The notes beneath the pieces were generated by a model. It did no database searches and was not told where the DNA came from. It saw nothing but the letters and a program-made list of their open reading frames with translations. A DNA stretch of 64,000 nt from CAZZCP01 sp964653235 (GTDB taxonomy: Bacteria; Bdellovibrionota; Bdellovibrionia; Bdellovibrionales; UBA840), in the NCBI GenBank assembly GCA_964653235.1, contig CAZZCP010000001.1:38613-102612 (forward strand), in the 5' to 3' direction. Numbering within the stretch: position 1 is the first letter of the stretch; each line of letters opens with the position of its first letter. Both the position numbers and the translations under genes were made by a program. Below are positions 44,935-52,585 of the stretch, piece after piece.

Positions 44935-45907
44935 CCACACAGCGCCCACTGTATTTTCTATCTAAGATCATTTTTGAATACTTTAAAACTTCAGACAAAG
45001 ATATCGTATCACTGAGCATTTCTTTTAGATATTTGGGTTTCCACTCACTAGCCAATTTTTTCCACAATTCTTTACGCAAGGGCATAGGACAGTTGTTAGA
45101 ACTTACACCCAGTATACTGACTCCCCTCAAAATAAAAGGCATTACTGAGCTATGAAATTCAGCTCCAGCAGCCAAACCAATACTTGCATAGTTTCCCCAT
45201 AACTGAATTTGCGGCAGCAATCGAGAAACAAAGTCTCCACCAATATTGTCAATCACCCCAGCATAGCTTACAGAATCTAAATACTTACTGGGAATTTTAA
45301 TTTCCTCGGGATCAAGGCAGTGACTTGCGCCTATAGATTTGAGCCAGTCCCACTTTTCTTTCTTGCCACTTGCTGCATAAACTTCAAAACCCAGTTGCGA
45401 GAGAATTTGTATCGCAAAACCACCCACTCCTCCTGTGGCTCCTGTAACTAAAACCGGACCCATCTCTTTGCTTTGAGCATTGGCAAGCATGCGGTGAATT
45501 GCCAAGGCCGCAGTAAAGCCAGCCGTGCCTAATACCATTGCGCTTTTCACATCCAAACCTTCAGGAATCGGTATCAGGAACTCTGGCTCTGCCATCACGT
45601 ATTCACCAAATCCACCATCTCTTTCTTCACCATAATTGCAACCATTTACCAGTACGCAATCGCCAACAGAAAAATTTTTGTCATGGCTCTCAACAACCTC
45701 GCCGCTAAAATCAATTCCCCCCTGAATGGGGAATTTGCGAAAGATTTTTCCTTGCCCTGTCACTCCTAAAGCATCTTTATAGTTGATTCCAGAGTAATGC
45801 ACACGAACCAAAACGCTCCCAGGATCTAAATCTTCACGGCTTCGCTGAATCAGTTCACTTAGTATATTTTTATTCTCTTTTGTGCTACGAATGGCTTGGA
45901 AAATCAT
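44906..45907 (-). CDS. acuI: AcuI/YhdH-type acryloyl-CoA reductase (MDR family)
   Basis: 333 residues. GroES-like half with HYSGINYKDALGVTGQGKI and IDFSGEVVES; Rossmann half with PVLVTGATGGVGGFAIQILS and the IDNIGGDF segment. No zinc-binding Cys cluster, as in the quinone oxidoreductase branch. YhdH/AcuI enzymes reduce acryloyl-CoA with NADPH, linked to propionate and detoxification. Divergent from the asparaginase gene with a 35-base gap. Confidence 0.9.
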   Translation of the reverse strand: MIFQAIRSTKENKNILSELIQRSREDLDPGSVLVRVHYSGINYKDALGVTGQGKIFRKFPIQGGIDFSGEVVESHDKNFSVGDCVLVNGCNYGEERDGGFGEYVMAEPEFLIPIPEGLDVKSAMVLGTAGFTAALAIHRMLANAQSKEMGPVLVTGATGGVGGFAIQILSQLGFEVYAASGKKEKWDWLKSIGASHCLDPEEIKIPSKYLDSVSYAGVIDNIGGDFVSRLLPQIQLWGNYASIGLAAGAEFHSSVMPFILRGVSILGVSSNNCPMPLRKELWKKLASEWKPKYLKEMLSDTISLSEVLKYSKMILDRKYSGRCVVKLTQDLKY

Positions 45908-45942
45908 GCTTTTGAAACTATAAAAGCTTTAAGGAAAAAGCA

Positions 45943-46896
45943 ATGTCGAATCCCATACGAATAGAAGTTAGCCGAGGCTCAAGCTTAGAGAGCTTACACT
46001 TTGCCTCTTTGCAAGTAGCTCAGCAAAGCGGTGAAATCTTAGATGTCTGGGGAGATGCAAAGCAAATGTTTTTTCCGCGTTCTGCACTCAAACCTTTTCA
46101 AGCACTGCCTTTTGTCGAAGCAAACTTTGATTGGGTGGGAGATAAAGAAATTGCTTTGGCCTGCTCGTCACACAATGGAGAGCAGAAACACATTGAACTT
46201 GCCCATAAAATATTGCAGCAAAAAAATTTTTCAATGACTGATCTAAGATGTGGTCCCAGTGCTCCTCTTCTAGAATCACTTAGAGAAGACTTTTATCGAA
46301 GCAATCAAGAGAAGACTTCGTTGGTGCACAACTGCAGCGGTAAACATACTGCCATGCTGTGTGCTGCCAAAGACAAGCCCCTAGAATACTTTCATTACGA
46401 TCACTCTCTGCAAATACAAATTCGAGATCAAGTTTCTGAACTTTTGCAGTATGATCTTCATCAAGCTGAATGGGGATGGGATGGCTGTGGTATTCCTGCC
46501 TACAAATTACCACTTGAATCGATGGCTGTTGCAATGGCACAATTTGGACAAACTGAATCACAGAAAAAAATTCTTAAGGCTCTAAGAAATGAAAGTTATT
46601 ATTTAGCAGGAAAAAGTCGATTGGTAACAGAATTGATTGAAGTCACCAAAGGACGAATCCTTGCCAAAGACGGAGCTGAAGGTGTTGCTGTTCTTTGTAT
46701 ACCAAAAAAATCTTTGGGTATCGCTTTAAAAGTACATGATGGTTCTCACCGAGTTTTGGAAATTTTAATTGCTCAATTTTTAAATCACTATAAGCTCTTA
46801 GAGAGTGAAGAAAAACTACAATTACAGACATATATAGATGGTTGCATTTTCAATTCGACAAATCAAATTGTAGGACATATTCAATCTTATTTTTAG
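45943..46896 (+). CDS. class 3 (thermolabile, Rhizobium-type) L-asparaginase
   Basis: 317 residues. Motifs of the asparaginase_II (PF06089) family: FFPRSALKPFQALP with the Ser-x-x-Lys pair near 47-50, ACSSHNGEQ near 70, VHNCSGKHTAM with Cys and Lys near 129, and GWDGCGIPAYKLP near 177. The enzyme hydrolyses asparagine to aspartate and ammonia through a Ser-Lys mechanism related to beta-lactamases. No signal peptide, so cytoplasmic. AAGGAAA upstream. Confidence 0.92.
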   Translation: MSNPIRIEVSRGSSLESLHFASLQVAQQSGEILDVWGDAKQMFFPRSALKPFQALPFVEANFDWVGDKEIALACSSHNGEQKHIELAHKILQQKNFSMTDLRCGPSAPLLESLREDFYRSNQEKTSLVHNCSGKHTAMLCAAKDKPLEYFHYDHSLQIQIRDQVSELLQYDLHQAEWGWDGCGIPAYKLPLESMAVAMAQFGQTESQKKILKALRNESYYLAGKSRLVTELIEVTKGRILAKDGAEGVAVLCIPKKSLGIALKVHDGSHRVLEILIAQFLNHYKLLESEEKLQLQTYIDGCIFNSTNQIVGHIQSYF

Positions 46897-47456
46897 AGAG
46901 CAATGCCATTCTGTCTGGAGAACTCTTGTATTTGAGCTCTTAAAATTCGGCCTCGGCGTGAATTGATGGGTATTTCATTTAAGAGTTGAATCAACTTATT
47001 GTGATAGTCTTCATCTAAAAGAGTATTGATCTCAAGTGCAATTTGCTCACTGACATCAGTGTTCTCACTTGTTAATTGATTGGCAAGGTAAGACCAGATT
47101 ATTGCTCTTGCAGATTGAGAGTCGTATTTTCTCATCTCAAGAATAGCCATTTGATGAATAAAGGCAGATTCACTCGACTGGATATTTTGTATGATTTTTT
47201 GCAATTTTGTTTCTGATGGAGGTCGTAAAAGAAGCGCCTCTAGGGCCTTGGCCTTAAGGCTTTCATCTTTGTCTTGCAATAGCATGTATTCGAGTCGATT
47301 TTGGTTTTCAAATTTAGCTTTATTGTTTTTTTGAAATTCTTTAATTCCTAGACTTTTTGCCAGTGAAAAGTTTGAGTTCGTGTTTGTTTTCTTTTGATTA
47401 TAAAAAAAGAGTCCTATTCCAAGAATCAATAAAAAAGTGATTGATCTTAAAAGCAT
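46893..47456 (-). CDS. membrane-anchored HEAT-like helical repeat protein
   Basis: 187 residues from the ATG at 47456, which has GAGAGGAG upstream and gives an N-terminal anchor (SITFLLILGIGLFFY). The remainder is a series of paired helices (ALEALLLRPP, AILEMRKYDSQSARAIIW, LNTLLDEDYHNK-like turns) resembling HEAT repeats. Probably a periplasmic protein-protein interaction module. No specific family. Its end overlaps the asparaginase stop by four bases. Confidence 0.65.
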   Translation of the reverse strand: MLLRSITFLLILGIGLFFYNQKKTNTNSNFSLAKSLGIKEFQKNNKAKFENQNRLEYMLLQDKDESLKAKALEALLLRPPSETKLQKIIQNIQSSESAFIHQMAILEMRKYDSQSARAIIWSYLANQLTSENTDVSEQIALEINTLLDEDYHNKLIQLLNEIPINSRRGRILRAQIQEFSRQNGIAL

Positions 47457-47571
47457 CCTTGCTCCTCTCAATATATAGCTTTGCTTCCATCTTTAAGAAG
47501 CACAAGCAATTCTATGACACAGCAAATGGGCTTTTCGTTGACCGACTAAGGTCGAAGACTTAAAAAAGGGT

Positions 47572-48333
47572 GTGGAATGGCATAAAACTATGTACAACAA
47601 AGACTTCGCTCAACTCACTTTAAATTCTGAAGAAATGTTAAACATTGCAAAAGAACAGGTCGATTTTATTCTCGATGTGATCAATGCTAAGAGATCACTC
47701 CATATACTGGATATTCCTTGCGGCACTGGCAGGCATGCACATGAATTCTCTAAACAAGGACATTATGTTACTGGTGTTGATATCAACCAAGATTGCCTGT
47801 CTTTAGCCCAATCTAAGTCGAGTTCGGTGCAATTTCTTGAAGGAAACATGAAAGATCTAAAAGCTTTTCATGCAAGTTTTGATTTGGTTTGCAACCTATT
47901 TACGTCTTTTGGATACTTTGAATCAGAGCAAGAAAACCTAAATGTTTTAAGAGAATTAAAATCTTGTCTAACTCCATCTGGCTTTCTAGTCATCGAAATC
48001 ATTGATCGTGATTATATAGAAACACACTTTTCACCCACACTATTTGAAGAAAATGACTTCTATACTTGTACGGTAAATAATCACTGGAGAAAAGATCGTA
48101 TTTTCTCGGTCCATACTCTGAAAAACAAAAAAAACAATCAGCTTAGCCACCAAGAATACAGTTTAAGAGTTTATACACAAAAAGAACTTTTCAAGCTTTT
48201 TGAAAAAGCAAAATTAAATTTAATTCATTGTTTTGCAGATCATCGAAGAACGGAGTTTTCTAAGGGCAAAAGCGCCAGACCTTTTTATTTTTTACAGCCA
48301 AAATTGAGCACCGACAAGAATTCCAATACTTAA
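47572..48333 (+). CDS. class I SAM-dependent methyltransferase
   Basis: 253 residues from a GTG at 47572; an ATG six codons later is possible, neither has ideal spacing from AAAGGG. SAM motif I is HILDIPCGTGRHAHEFSKQG near 43-62, followed by VTGVDINQDCL, FDLVCNLFTSFGYF and LTPSGFLVIEI. It resembles methyltransferase_25/11-type small-molecule enzymes. Substrate unknown. It overlaps the convergent barrel gene by 42 bases. Confidence 0.85.
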   Translation: MEWHKTMYNKDFAQLTLNSEEMLNIAKEQVDFILDVINAKRSLHILDIPCGTGRHAHEFSKQGHYVTGVDINQDCLSLAQSKSSSVQFLEGNMKDLKAFHASFDLVCNLFTSFGYFESEQENLNVLRELKSCLTPSGFLVIEIIDRDYIETHFSPTLFEENDFYTCTVNNHWRKDRIFSVHTLKNKKNNQLSHQEYSLRVYTQKELFKLFEKAKLNLIHCFADHRRTEFSKGKSARPFYFLQPKLSTDKNSNT

Positions 48334-48885
48334 TATATCGGTATCATCGTTTTGACCATAACTAAAGTTACCGCCAATGTGCATATTCATTAGACTGCTC
48401 GAACCAAAAATATAATAGGCGCCAATCCCAGTACCTACAATTGGAATTACAGAACTTGTTCCATTGAACAAAAATTGTTTTAATTGCCCTGTCAAAAGAA
48501 AACCTCCAGCTGTGAAGGGCTCAAGAGTAGTAACAGTGCTCCCATCAATAGAGACCTTTTCTACAGAGTTCACAAAGCTTAAGGAACCAAATGCAAATGC
48601 AAGACCTGCCCCAATCTCGGTATAAACGGTACCGAAACCACTTAAATTGACAGCTTGTCGAACACTTGCCATAACAGCGACCTGGTCTTGAAACCCATAG
48701 AGGTAGGAAACCCCAAAATCTAGACCCGATGTCGATTCATCCTCGGTGCTTACTTGAGTAAATCCTGAACTAAACTGAAAGAAACTTCTACGGGTATCGA
48801 TATCTAGGATGGGAGAAGAAGTTACTGGTGATTGAGCAAATACCAATGTTGGAAAGAGAAACAATAAAAAACTAAGCCGCTTCAT
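48292..48885 (-). CDS. outer-membrane beta-barrel protein of the rotor-like operon
   Basis: 197 residues with signal peptide MKRLSFLLFLFPTLVFA. About eight to ten amphipathic strands with Gly-rich turns (TEIGAGLAFAFGSLSFVNS, IPIVGTGIGAYYIFG), ending GILVGAQFWL. The ATG lies 14 bases inside the 3' end of the FliF/FliG-like gene, so the two are translationally coupled. This makes it a candidate outer-membrane component of the same machine, though its fold is generic. Confidence 0.8.
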   Translation of the reverse strand: MKRLSFLLFLFPTLVFAQSPVTSSPILDIDTRRSFFQFSSGFTQVSTEDESTSGLDFGVSYLYGFQDQVAVMASVRQAVNLSGFGTVYTEIGAGLAFAFGSLSFVNSVEKVSIDGSTVTTLEPFTAGGFLLTGQLKQFLFNGTSSVIPIVGTGIGAYYIFGSSSLMNMHIGGNFSYGQNDDTDILSIGILVGAQFWL

Positions 48886-50338
48886 TTAAGCCGTCCGGTT
48901 GCGATTCTCTGCTGTACAAGGCATTCATGATTTCACGGTGAAGTCTTTTAAAGGCAGGGCTGGTTCGGCTTGGTTTTTGTCTTTCAAGATAAGACGCTAC
49001 CAAGCTTTGCTTTTTCTCAGGAAGAACATTTTTCAATTTCTCCAATACAGAATCTGTAGATACCCAGGCGGAGGCAAGATCAGGAGCAGTGAATTTGTTT
49101 AAAATTTGATCTAATTCTTCATCATTGAGTTCAAGAGCCCATCCCAAGATAACAATATTCTCTTTGATTTGAAGATTTATATTTTCTAGAGCTAAGGCCT
49201 GTTCTTCTTCTTCAGTGGTCGAAATTTTTATTCGAGCCTGTTTTGCTATGACTCGCGGTTTTGATGGCGATATATTTTGCAGTTGCATCTCAATATTCTG
49301 CACATTGATTTCTTTGTCTTTCGCTATGAAATTTAATTTTTCTTTTACTTCCAAATTCAAGTTTTCTGTTCTAAGGCTTGGTAAAAAATTAAACAGCTCT
49401 GGGTTCTTCTTTACTAAGCGAGTAAGATCCTCATTGTTTATATGGTCTAGCTTTAAGGGGTCTATATAATAAGGATCTTGGTGAAAATTGAGATTGCGAG
49501 GATTCATTTCACTAATAGAATTGCAATAGACTTTCAAGTCTGGCTTAGATTTTAGAATACCCTGTCTCTTTTCTACCGAAAATCTCTTCCAAAGATATGC
49601 TGCATATATATCTTCTTCGGCCCAATAGCAGTCAGACAAAAGAGCAATTGCTGACTCTAAACTCAAACCCTCAATCAACTTATCTTCTTGCTGCATCTCA
49701 GCTTCTGAAATAGGTCCTCTTTGAAGCTCTTTCTCCTCTTGAAAATTTGTTATCGGTGAGGATTCTTCCATCGCTGCCTTTATCTCACCAACACTTTTAA
49801 GCAAGCTATGATTTAATTTTTGGGCTGAAGATTTAAATAAAAGCACAAAAATGACAAATGCCAAACTAGCAACAATAAACATCCCATAAAGTAGAAGATT
49901 ATCAATATTTTCGGGGCTAAAAACATTTTCTACGACTTGATCACCAGTTATAGGCAAAGTAAATTTTTGCGGCGGAATCTTCATCTCAATTTTGGCTTCA
50001 ACGTTATGATCTGCGACAATCAATTGAATCATTTCTTCGACAGAATCTGGTAGTTTTTCTGCCTGTGAATAGACTTGAACGCGAACTTGATCGAGAACAA
50101 TTTGGTTAAATCGATTGCGAACTACAAGATCGGGCAACAATAGAGGAGTAGTTGGCAAAGATTGTTCCACTTTTTTTGCTTGAACTTCTAAAAGAACATA
50201 GGCACTGGGGTCAAACTCTTTGACCACCTCAGTGATTTCTTTTTTTAATTTTTCTTTGATATCACTTAACTCTTGCTGAGCTGATAGAGCTGGCAAGCTC
50301 GTTAGTGATAGAACTAAAATTAAAAACAAGTTCTTCAT
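48872..50338 (-). CDS. FliF-like / FliG-like fusion membrane protein (candidate rotor)
   Basis: 488 residues. Signal peptide 1-20. The periplasmic part (21-147) resembles the FliF/YscJ ring-building domain before the second membrane helix: a helix-strand EKLKKEITEVV...YVLLEVQ, then LDQVRVQVYSQAEKL, SVEEMIQLIVADHNVEAKIE and an IPPQKF end. One membrane helix at 148-168. A cytoplasmic linker (170-395) leads to a FliG C-terminal-like domain (396-475): LELNDEELDQILNKFTAPDL, ASAWVSTDSVLEKLKNVLPE, KKQSLVASYLE, HREIMNALY, aligning without gaps to the torque domain of FliG. MotAB-like genes lie divergently 0.75 kb away. Overlaps: four bases with the lipoprotein, 14 with the barrel. Assignment by eye; needs profile search. 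Confidence 0.7.
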   Translation of the reverse strand: MKNLFLILVLSLTSLPALSAQQELSDIKEKLKKEITEVVKEFDPSAYVLLEVQAKKVEQSLPTTPLLLPDLVVRNRFNQIVLDQVRVQVYSQAEKLPDSVEEMIQLIVADHNVEAKIEMKIPPQKFTLPITGDQVVENVFSPENIDNLLLYGMFIVASLAFVIFVLLFKSSAQKLNHSLLKSVGEIKAAMEESSPITNFQEEKELQRGPISEAEMQQEDKLIEGLSLESAIALLSDCYWAEEDIYAAYLWKRFSVEKRQGILKSKPDLKVYCNSISEMNPRNLNFHQDPYYIDPLKLDHINNEDLTRLVKKNPELFNFLPSLRTENLNLEVKEKLNFIAKDKEINVQNIEMQLQNISPSKPRVIAKQARIKISTTEEEEQALALENINLQIKENIVILGWALELNDEELDQILNKFTAPDLASAWVSTDSVLEKLKNVLPEKKQSLVASYLERQKPSRTSPAFKRLHREIMNALYSRESQPDGLNEAA

Positions 50339-50934
50339 TTTGCTTTTGGCTCCTCACCTGCTATATTTCGATAAAGAGATCTTGCGTTCTCATTATCTGG
50401 ATCTTCTACTAAAGCCTCATTTAAAACTGAAATTGCCTCTGAGTTTTGACCTAAAACTACCAAACAGTTGGCTTCTGCAAATTTTAAATAGCCCACACTT
50501 GGAAATTGCTTTCTTAATGCTCTTACCTTATCGAGAGCACTTTGGGGTCTACCCTGGTTTAAATCTTGCTGTACCACAATCAATTCACTTACTATCTCTG
50601 AGAGAAGATTGCCAACTTGAATTTTAGCTGCATCTCCAGACCAGTTTGAAATGGGTCTAAGAGTCAGATCAATCTTTGCCGCAGACTTATTATAAGGCAT
50701 TACTAAAACACCAACTCGCCCAGGGGATTCAATTAGAACAGGTTCTGTTACTGTTATCTTTTCACCTTTTTTCTTTTCAGAAGACTCTGCATTCAGTGTT
50801 TTTACCCAAGCATCGTGTTTTAACTCAACAATATGACCCTCTGGTGAACTCAAAGACACTGAGTCAAATGTAGAGCAAGCTGGCACTACACAAAGTATGA
50901 AAAAATAAGTTAAAGTATTATTAAACTTTTTCAT
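50335..50934 (-). CDS. TPR-containing lipoprotein of the rotor-like operon
   Basis: 199 residues with a lipobox (FFILCVVPAC). The mature part begins with a strand-rich region (about 30-95; VSLSSPEGHIVELKHD, RVGVLVMPYN) and ends with about two TPR helices pairs (PSVGYLKFAEANCLVVLGQ, NSEAISVLNEALVEDPDN). It is the first gene of the operon; its stop overlaps the FliF/FliG-like start by four bases. Likely a periplasmic adaptor linking the inner-membrane part to the outer membrane. This is inferred from topology. Confidence 0.75.
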   Translation of the reverse strand: MKKFNNTLTYFFILCVVPACSTFDSVSLSSPEGHIVELKHDAWVKTLNAESSEKKKGEKITVTEPVLIESPGRVGVLVMPYNKSAAKIDLTLRPISNWSGDAAKIQVGNLLSEIVSELIVVQQDLNQGRPQSALDKVRALRKQFPSVGYLKFAEANCLVVLGQNSEAISVLNEALVEDPDNENARSLYRNIAGEEPKAK

Positions 50935-51093
50935 TGTCTCTTTTTCGACTTTTATCAGTTATGGCTTAAACTTTTATGGTCGAGTTTCACTGAAAATTTA
51001 CAAATACTAGACCTTGGTTTGATAAAACAAACGAAAGTCGAGTTCTGTAAAGACTTCTTCATTTTTTTTGAATAAAAAACGATAAGGCTTTGT

Positions 51094-51798
51094 ATGAGAA
51101 GCTTAATTTTTGGATTTTTTATGATCTGCTTAATGGTATTTCTTTCTATAGAAGGAGATGCCTCAGAGTTTTTTCAAAAGCACTCTATCTATTTAGTTAT
51201 CGGTGGAACTTTTTCCATCTTCTTTTTTGCAACTCCTGATAAAAGTATCAAGATGACGATGCTTGCCATTTTAAAACTTTTTAAAAAAGAAGAAAGATTT
51301 GAGGACTATCATGACGTACTTCAAGATTTAGCAAAGAATAGAAAGTTAAGTCAAGATTCAAACAATCAGTTAATCAATTATGCGGCCGAACTATGGGAGC
51401 AAGGGGTAGATCCAAATCTATTTATAGTTCTCGTATCACAAAAAAAGATGGAAATAGAAAATGACACTCTCGATGCTCTTCAAGCCTTAAAGAATTTATC
51501 AAAATACCCTCCAGGCCTTGGTATTACCGGAACAGTGATGGGAATGATTGCCCTGTTCTCAAGTTTAGACAATGACAAAAGTGCAATTGGTGCAAACATT
51601 GCCTTAGCTATGACAGCCACTTTTTTTGGACTTTTCTTACAGAATATTCTAATTGCCCCAGTAGCAGATCGAATTCAAATTCGTTATGTAAACCGAAAAC
51701 GTATGTTTGCAAATATTTATAAAATTCTTCTGCTGATCAACCAAGATGAGCCAATGGCATTGATTTCTAGCGAACTTCACGAAGAGAAAGTGGCATGA
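51094..51798 (+). CDS. MotA-like stator protein (MotA/TolQ/ExbB family)
   Basis: 234 residues with four membrane helices: two at the N-terminus (about 1-20, 33-50), a cytoplasmic domain (about 55-145), then YPPGLGITGTVMGMIALFSS and IALAMTATFFGLFLQNILIA, the conserved proline and TxxG elements of the proton channel. MotA-MotB form the ion-driven stator that pushes on FliG in flagella; relatives drive gliding. AAGG lies seven bases before the ATG. Its stop overlaps motB by four bases. No flagellar genes are near, but a FliG-like domain is encoded divergently. Confidence 0.88.
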   Translation: MRSLIFGFFMICLMVFLSIEGDASEFFQKHSIYLVIGGTFSIFFFATPDKSIKMTMLAILKLFKKEERFEDYHDVLQDLAKNRKLSQDSNNQLINYAAELWEQGVDPNLFIVLVSQKKMEIENDTLDALQALKNLSKYPPGLGITGTVMGMIALFSSLDNDKSAIGANIALAMTATFFGLFLQNILIAPVADRIQIRYVNRKRMFANIYKILLLINQDEPMALISSELHEEKVA

Positions 51799-52502
51799 AC
51801 AAGATAAAACCAAGAATGCCTCGAGTCGATCGAAATGACGAATATCATATCGAAGACGACTCTCACCATATGTGGGTTGTATCATATGCCGATTTTTTGA
51901 TGGTTCTTTTAAGTTTTTTTATTTTGTTCTTTTCAACAGAAGAAAAAGACGAACTCATTCAAAAAATCATCCGCTCGGCAGATACTGGAGGTAGTACATC
52001 TGATGTGCAATCTGGAATGAGTGGCTCAGGTGCTAGTACGGCAAAACCAGGGATTGATCCCAAAAACGCAAAACGAGCTGTAGCCAGCATTCCAGATGAT
52101 GCAATGAAAAATTTGCTAGAGAATTTTGATTTTAAGACAGATAAGTCTGAAAGACGTATTGTATTTATGTTTCCAGATAATATATATCGACTTGGACAAA
52201 TTGATCTTGCAGAGTCTCAAAAGATGCAGCTTAGCGAGTTGATGAAAAATTTAAATCAGTACTCTGATTATATCGAAATTGAGTTTGTTGGACACACAGA
52301 TTCCTCTCCTTTGGTCAATAATAGAACGCAGGTCTTGAATGATAACTTTGCCCTGAGTGTGATTCGAGCAACCAGAGCCCTACAATATGTTCAAGGCCTT
52401 GGCTTTCCGAGTGAAAAAATGGCAGCTAAAGGTTCGGCAGAAATGAAGCGAAACACTCGCTCACTCTCTTTGATTATCAAACCCATTCGCAGTGAAATTT
52501 AA
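51795..52502 (+). CDS. MotB-like stator protein with OmpA-type peptidoglycan-binding domain
   Basis: 235 residues. A single membrane helix contains the ion-carrying Asp in WVVSYADFLMVLLSFFILFF (about 28-47). A Gly/Ser-rich plug-linker follows, then an OmpA-like C-terminal domain with IEIEFVGHTDSSPLVNN and NFALSVIRATRALQYV. It anchors the stator to peptidoglycan. Overlaps motA by four bases; a GLUG-repeat lipoprotein gene follows on the same strand. Confidence 0.9.
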   Translation: MNKIKPRMPRVDRNDEYHIEDDSHHMWVVSYADFLMVLLSFFILFFSTEEKDELIQKIIRSADTGGSTSDVQSGMSGSGASTAKPGIDPKNAKRAVASIPDDAMKNLLENFDFKTDKSERRIVFMFPDNIYRLGQIDLAESQKMQLSELMKNLNQYSDYIEIEFVGHTDSSPLVNNRTQVLNDNFALSVIRATRALQYVQGLGFPSEKMAAKGSAEMKRNTRSLSLIIKPIRSEI

Positions 52503-52585
52503 GTATCTCAAGTTGATACTCGATTTCTATTTTTTTGCAAAAAATATCGAAAAAAGCTTTGATTCTGCCGATTTATATAAAGACT

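Noticed and set aside
51042..51090. Possible flagellar (sigma-28) promoter before the motA-like gene: TAAAGACT and CGATAA
   Set aside because: The spacing is over 20 bases, far from the consensus of about 11, so the match is probably chance.
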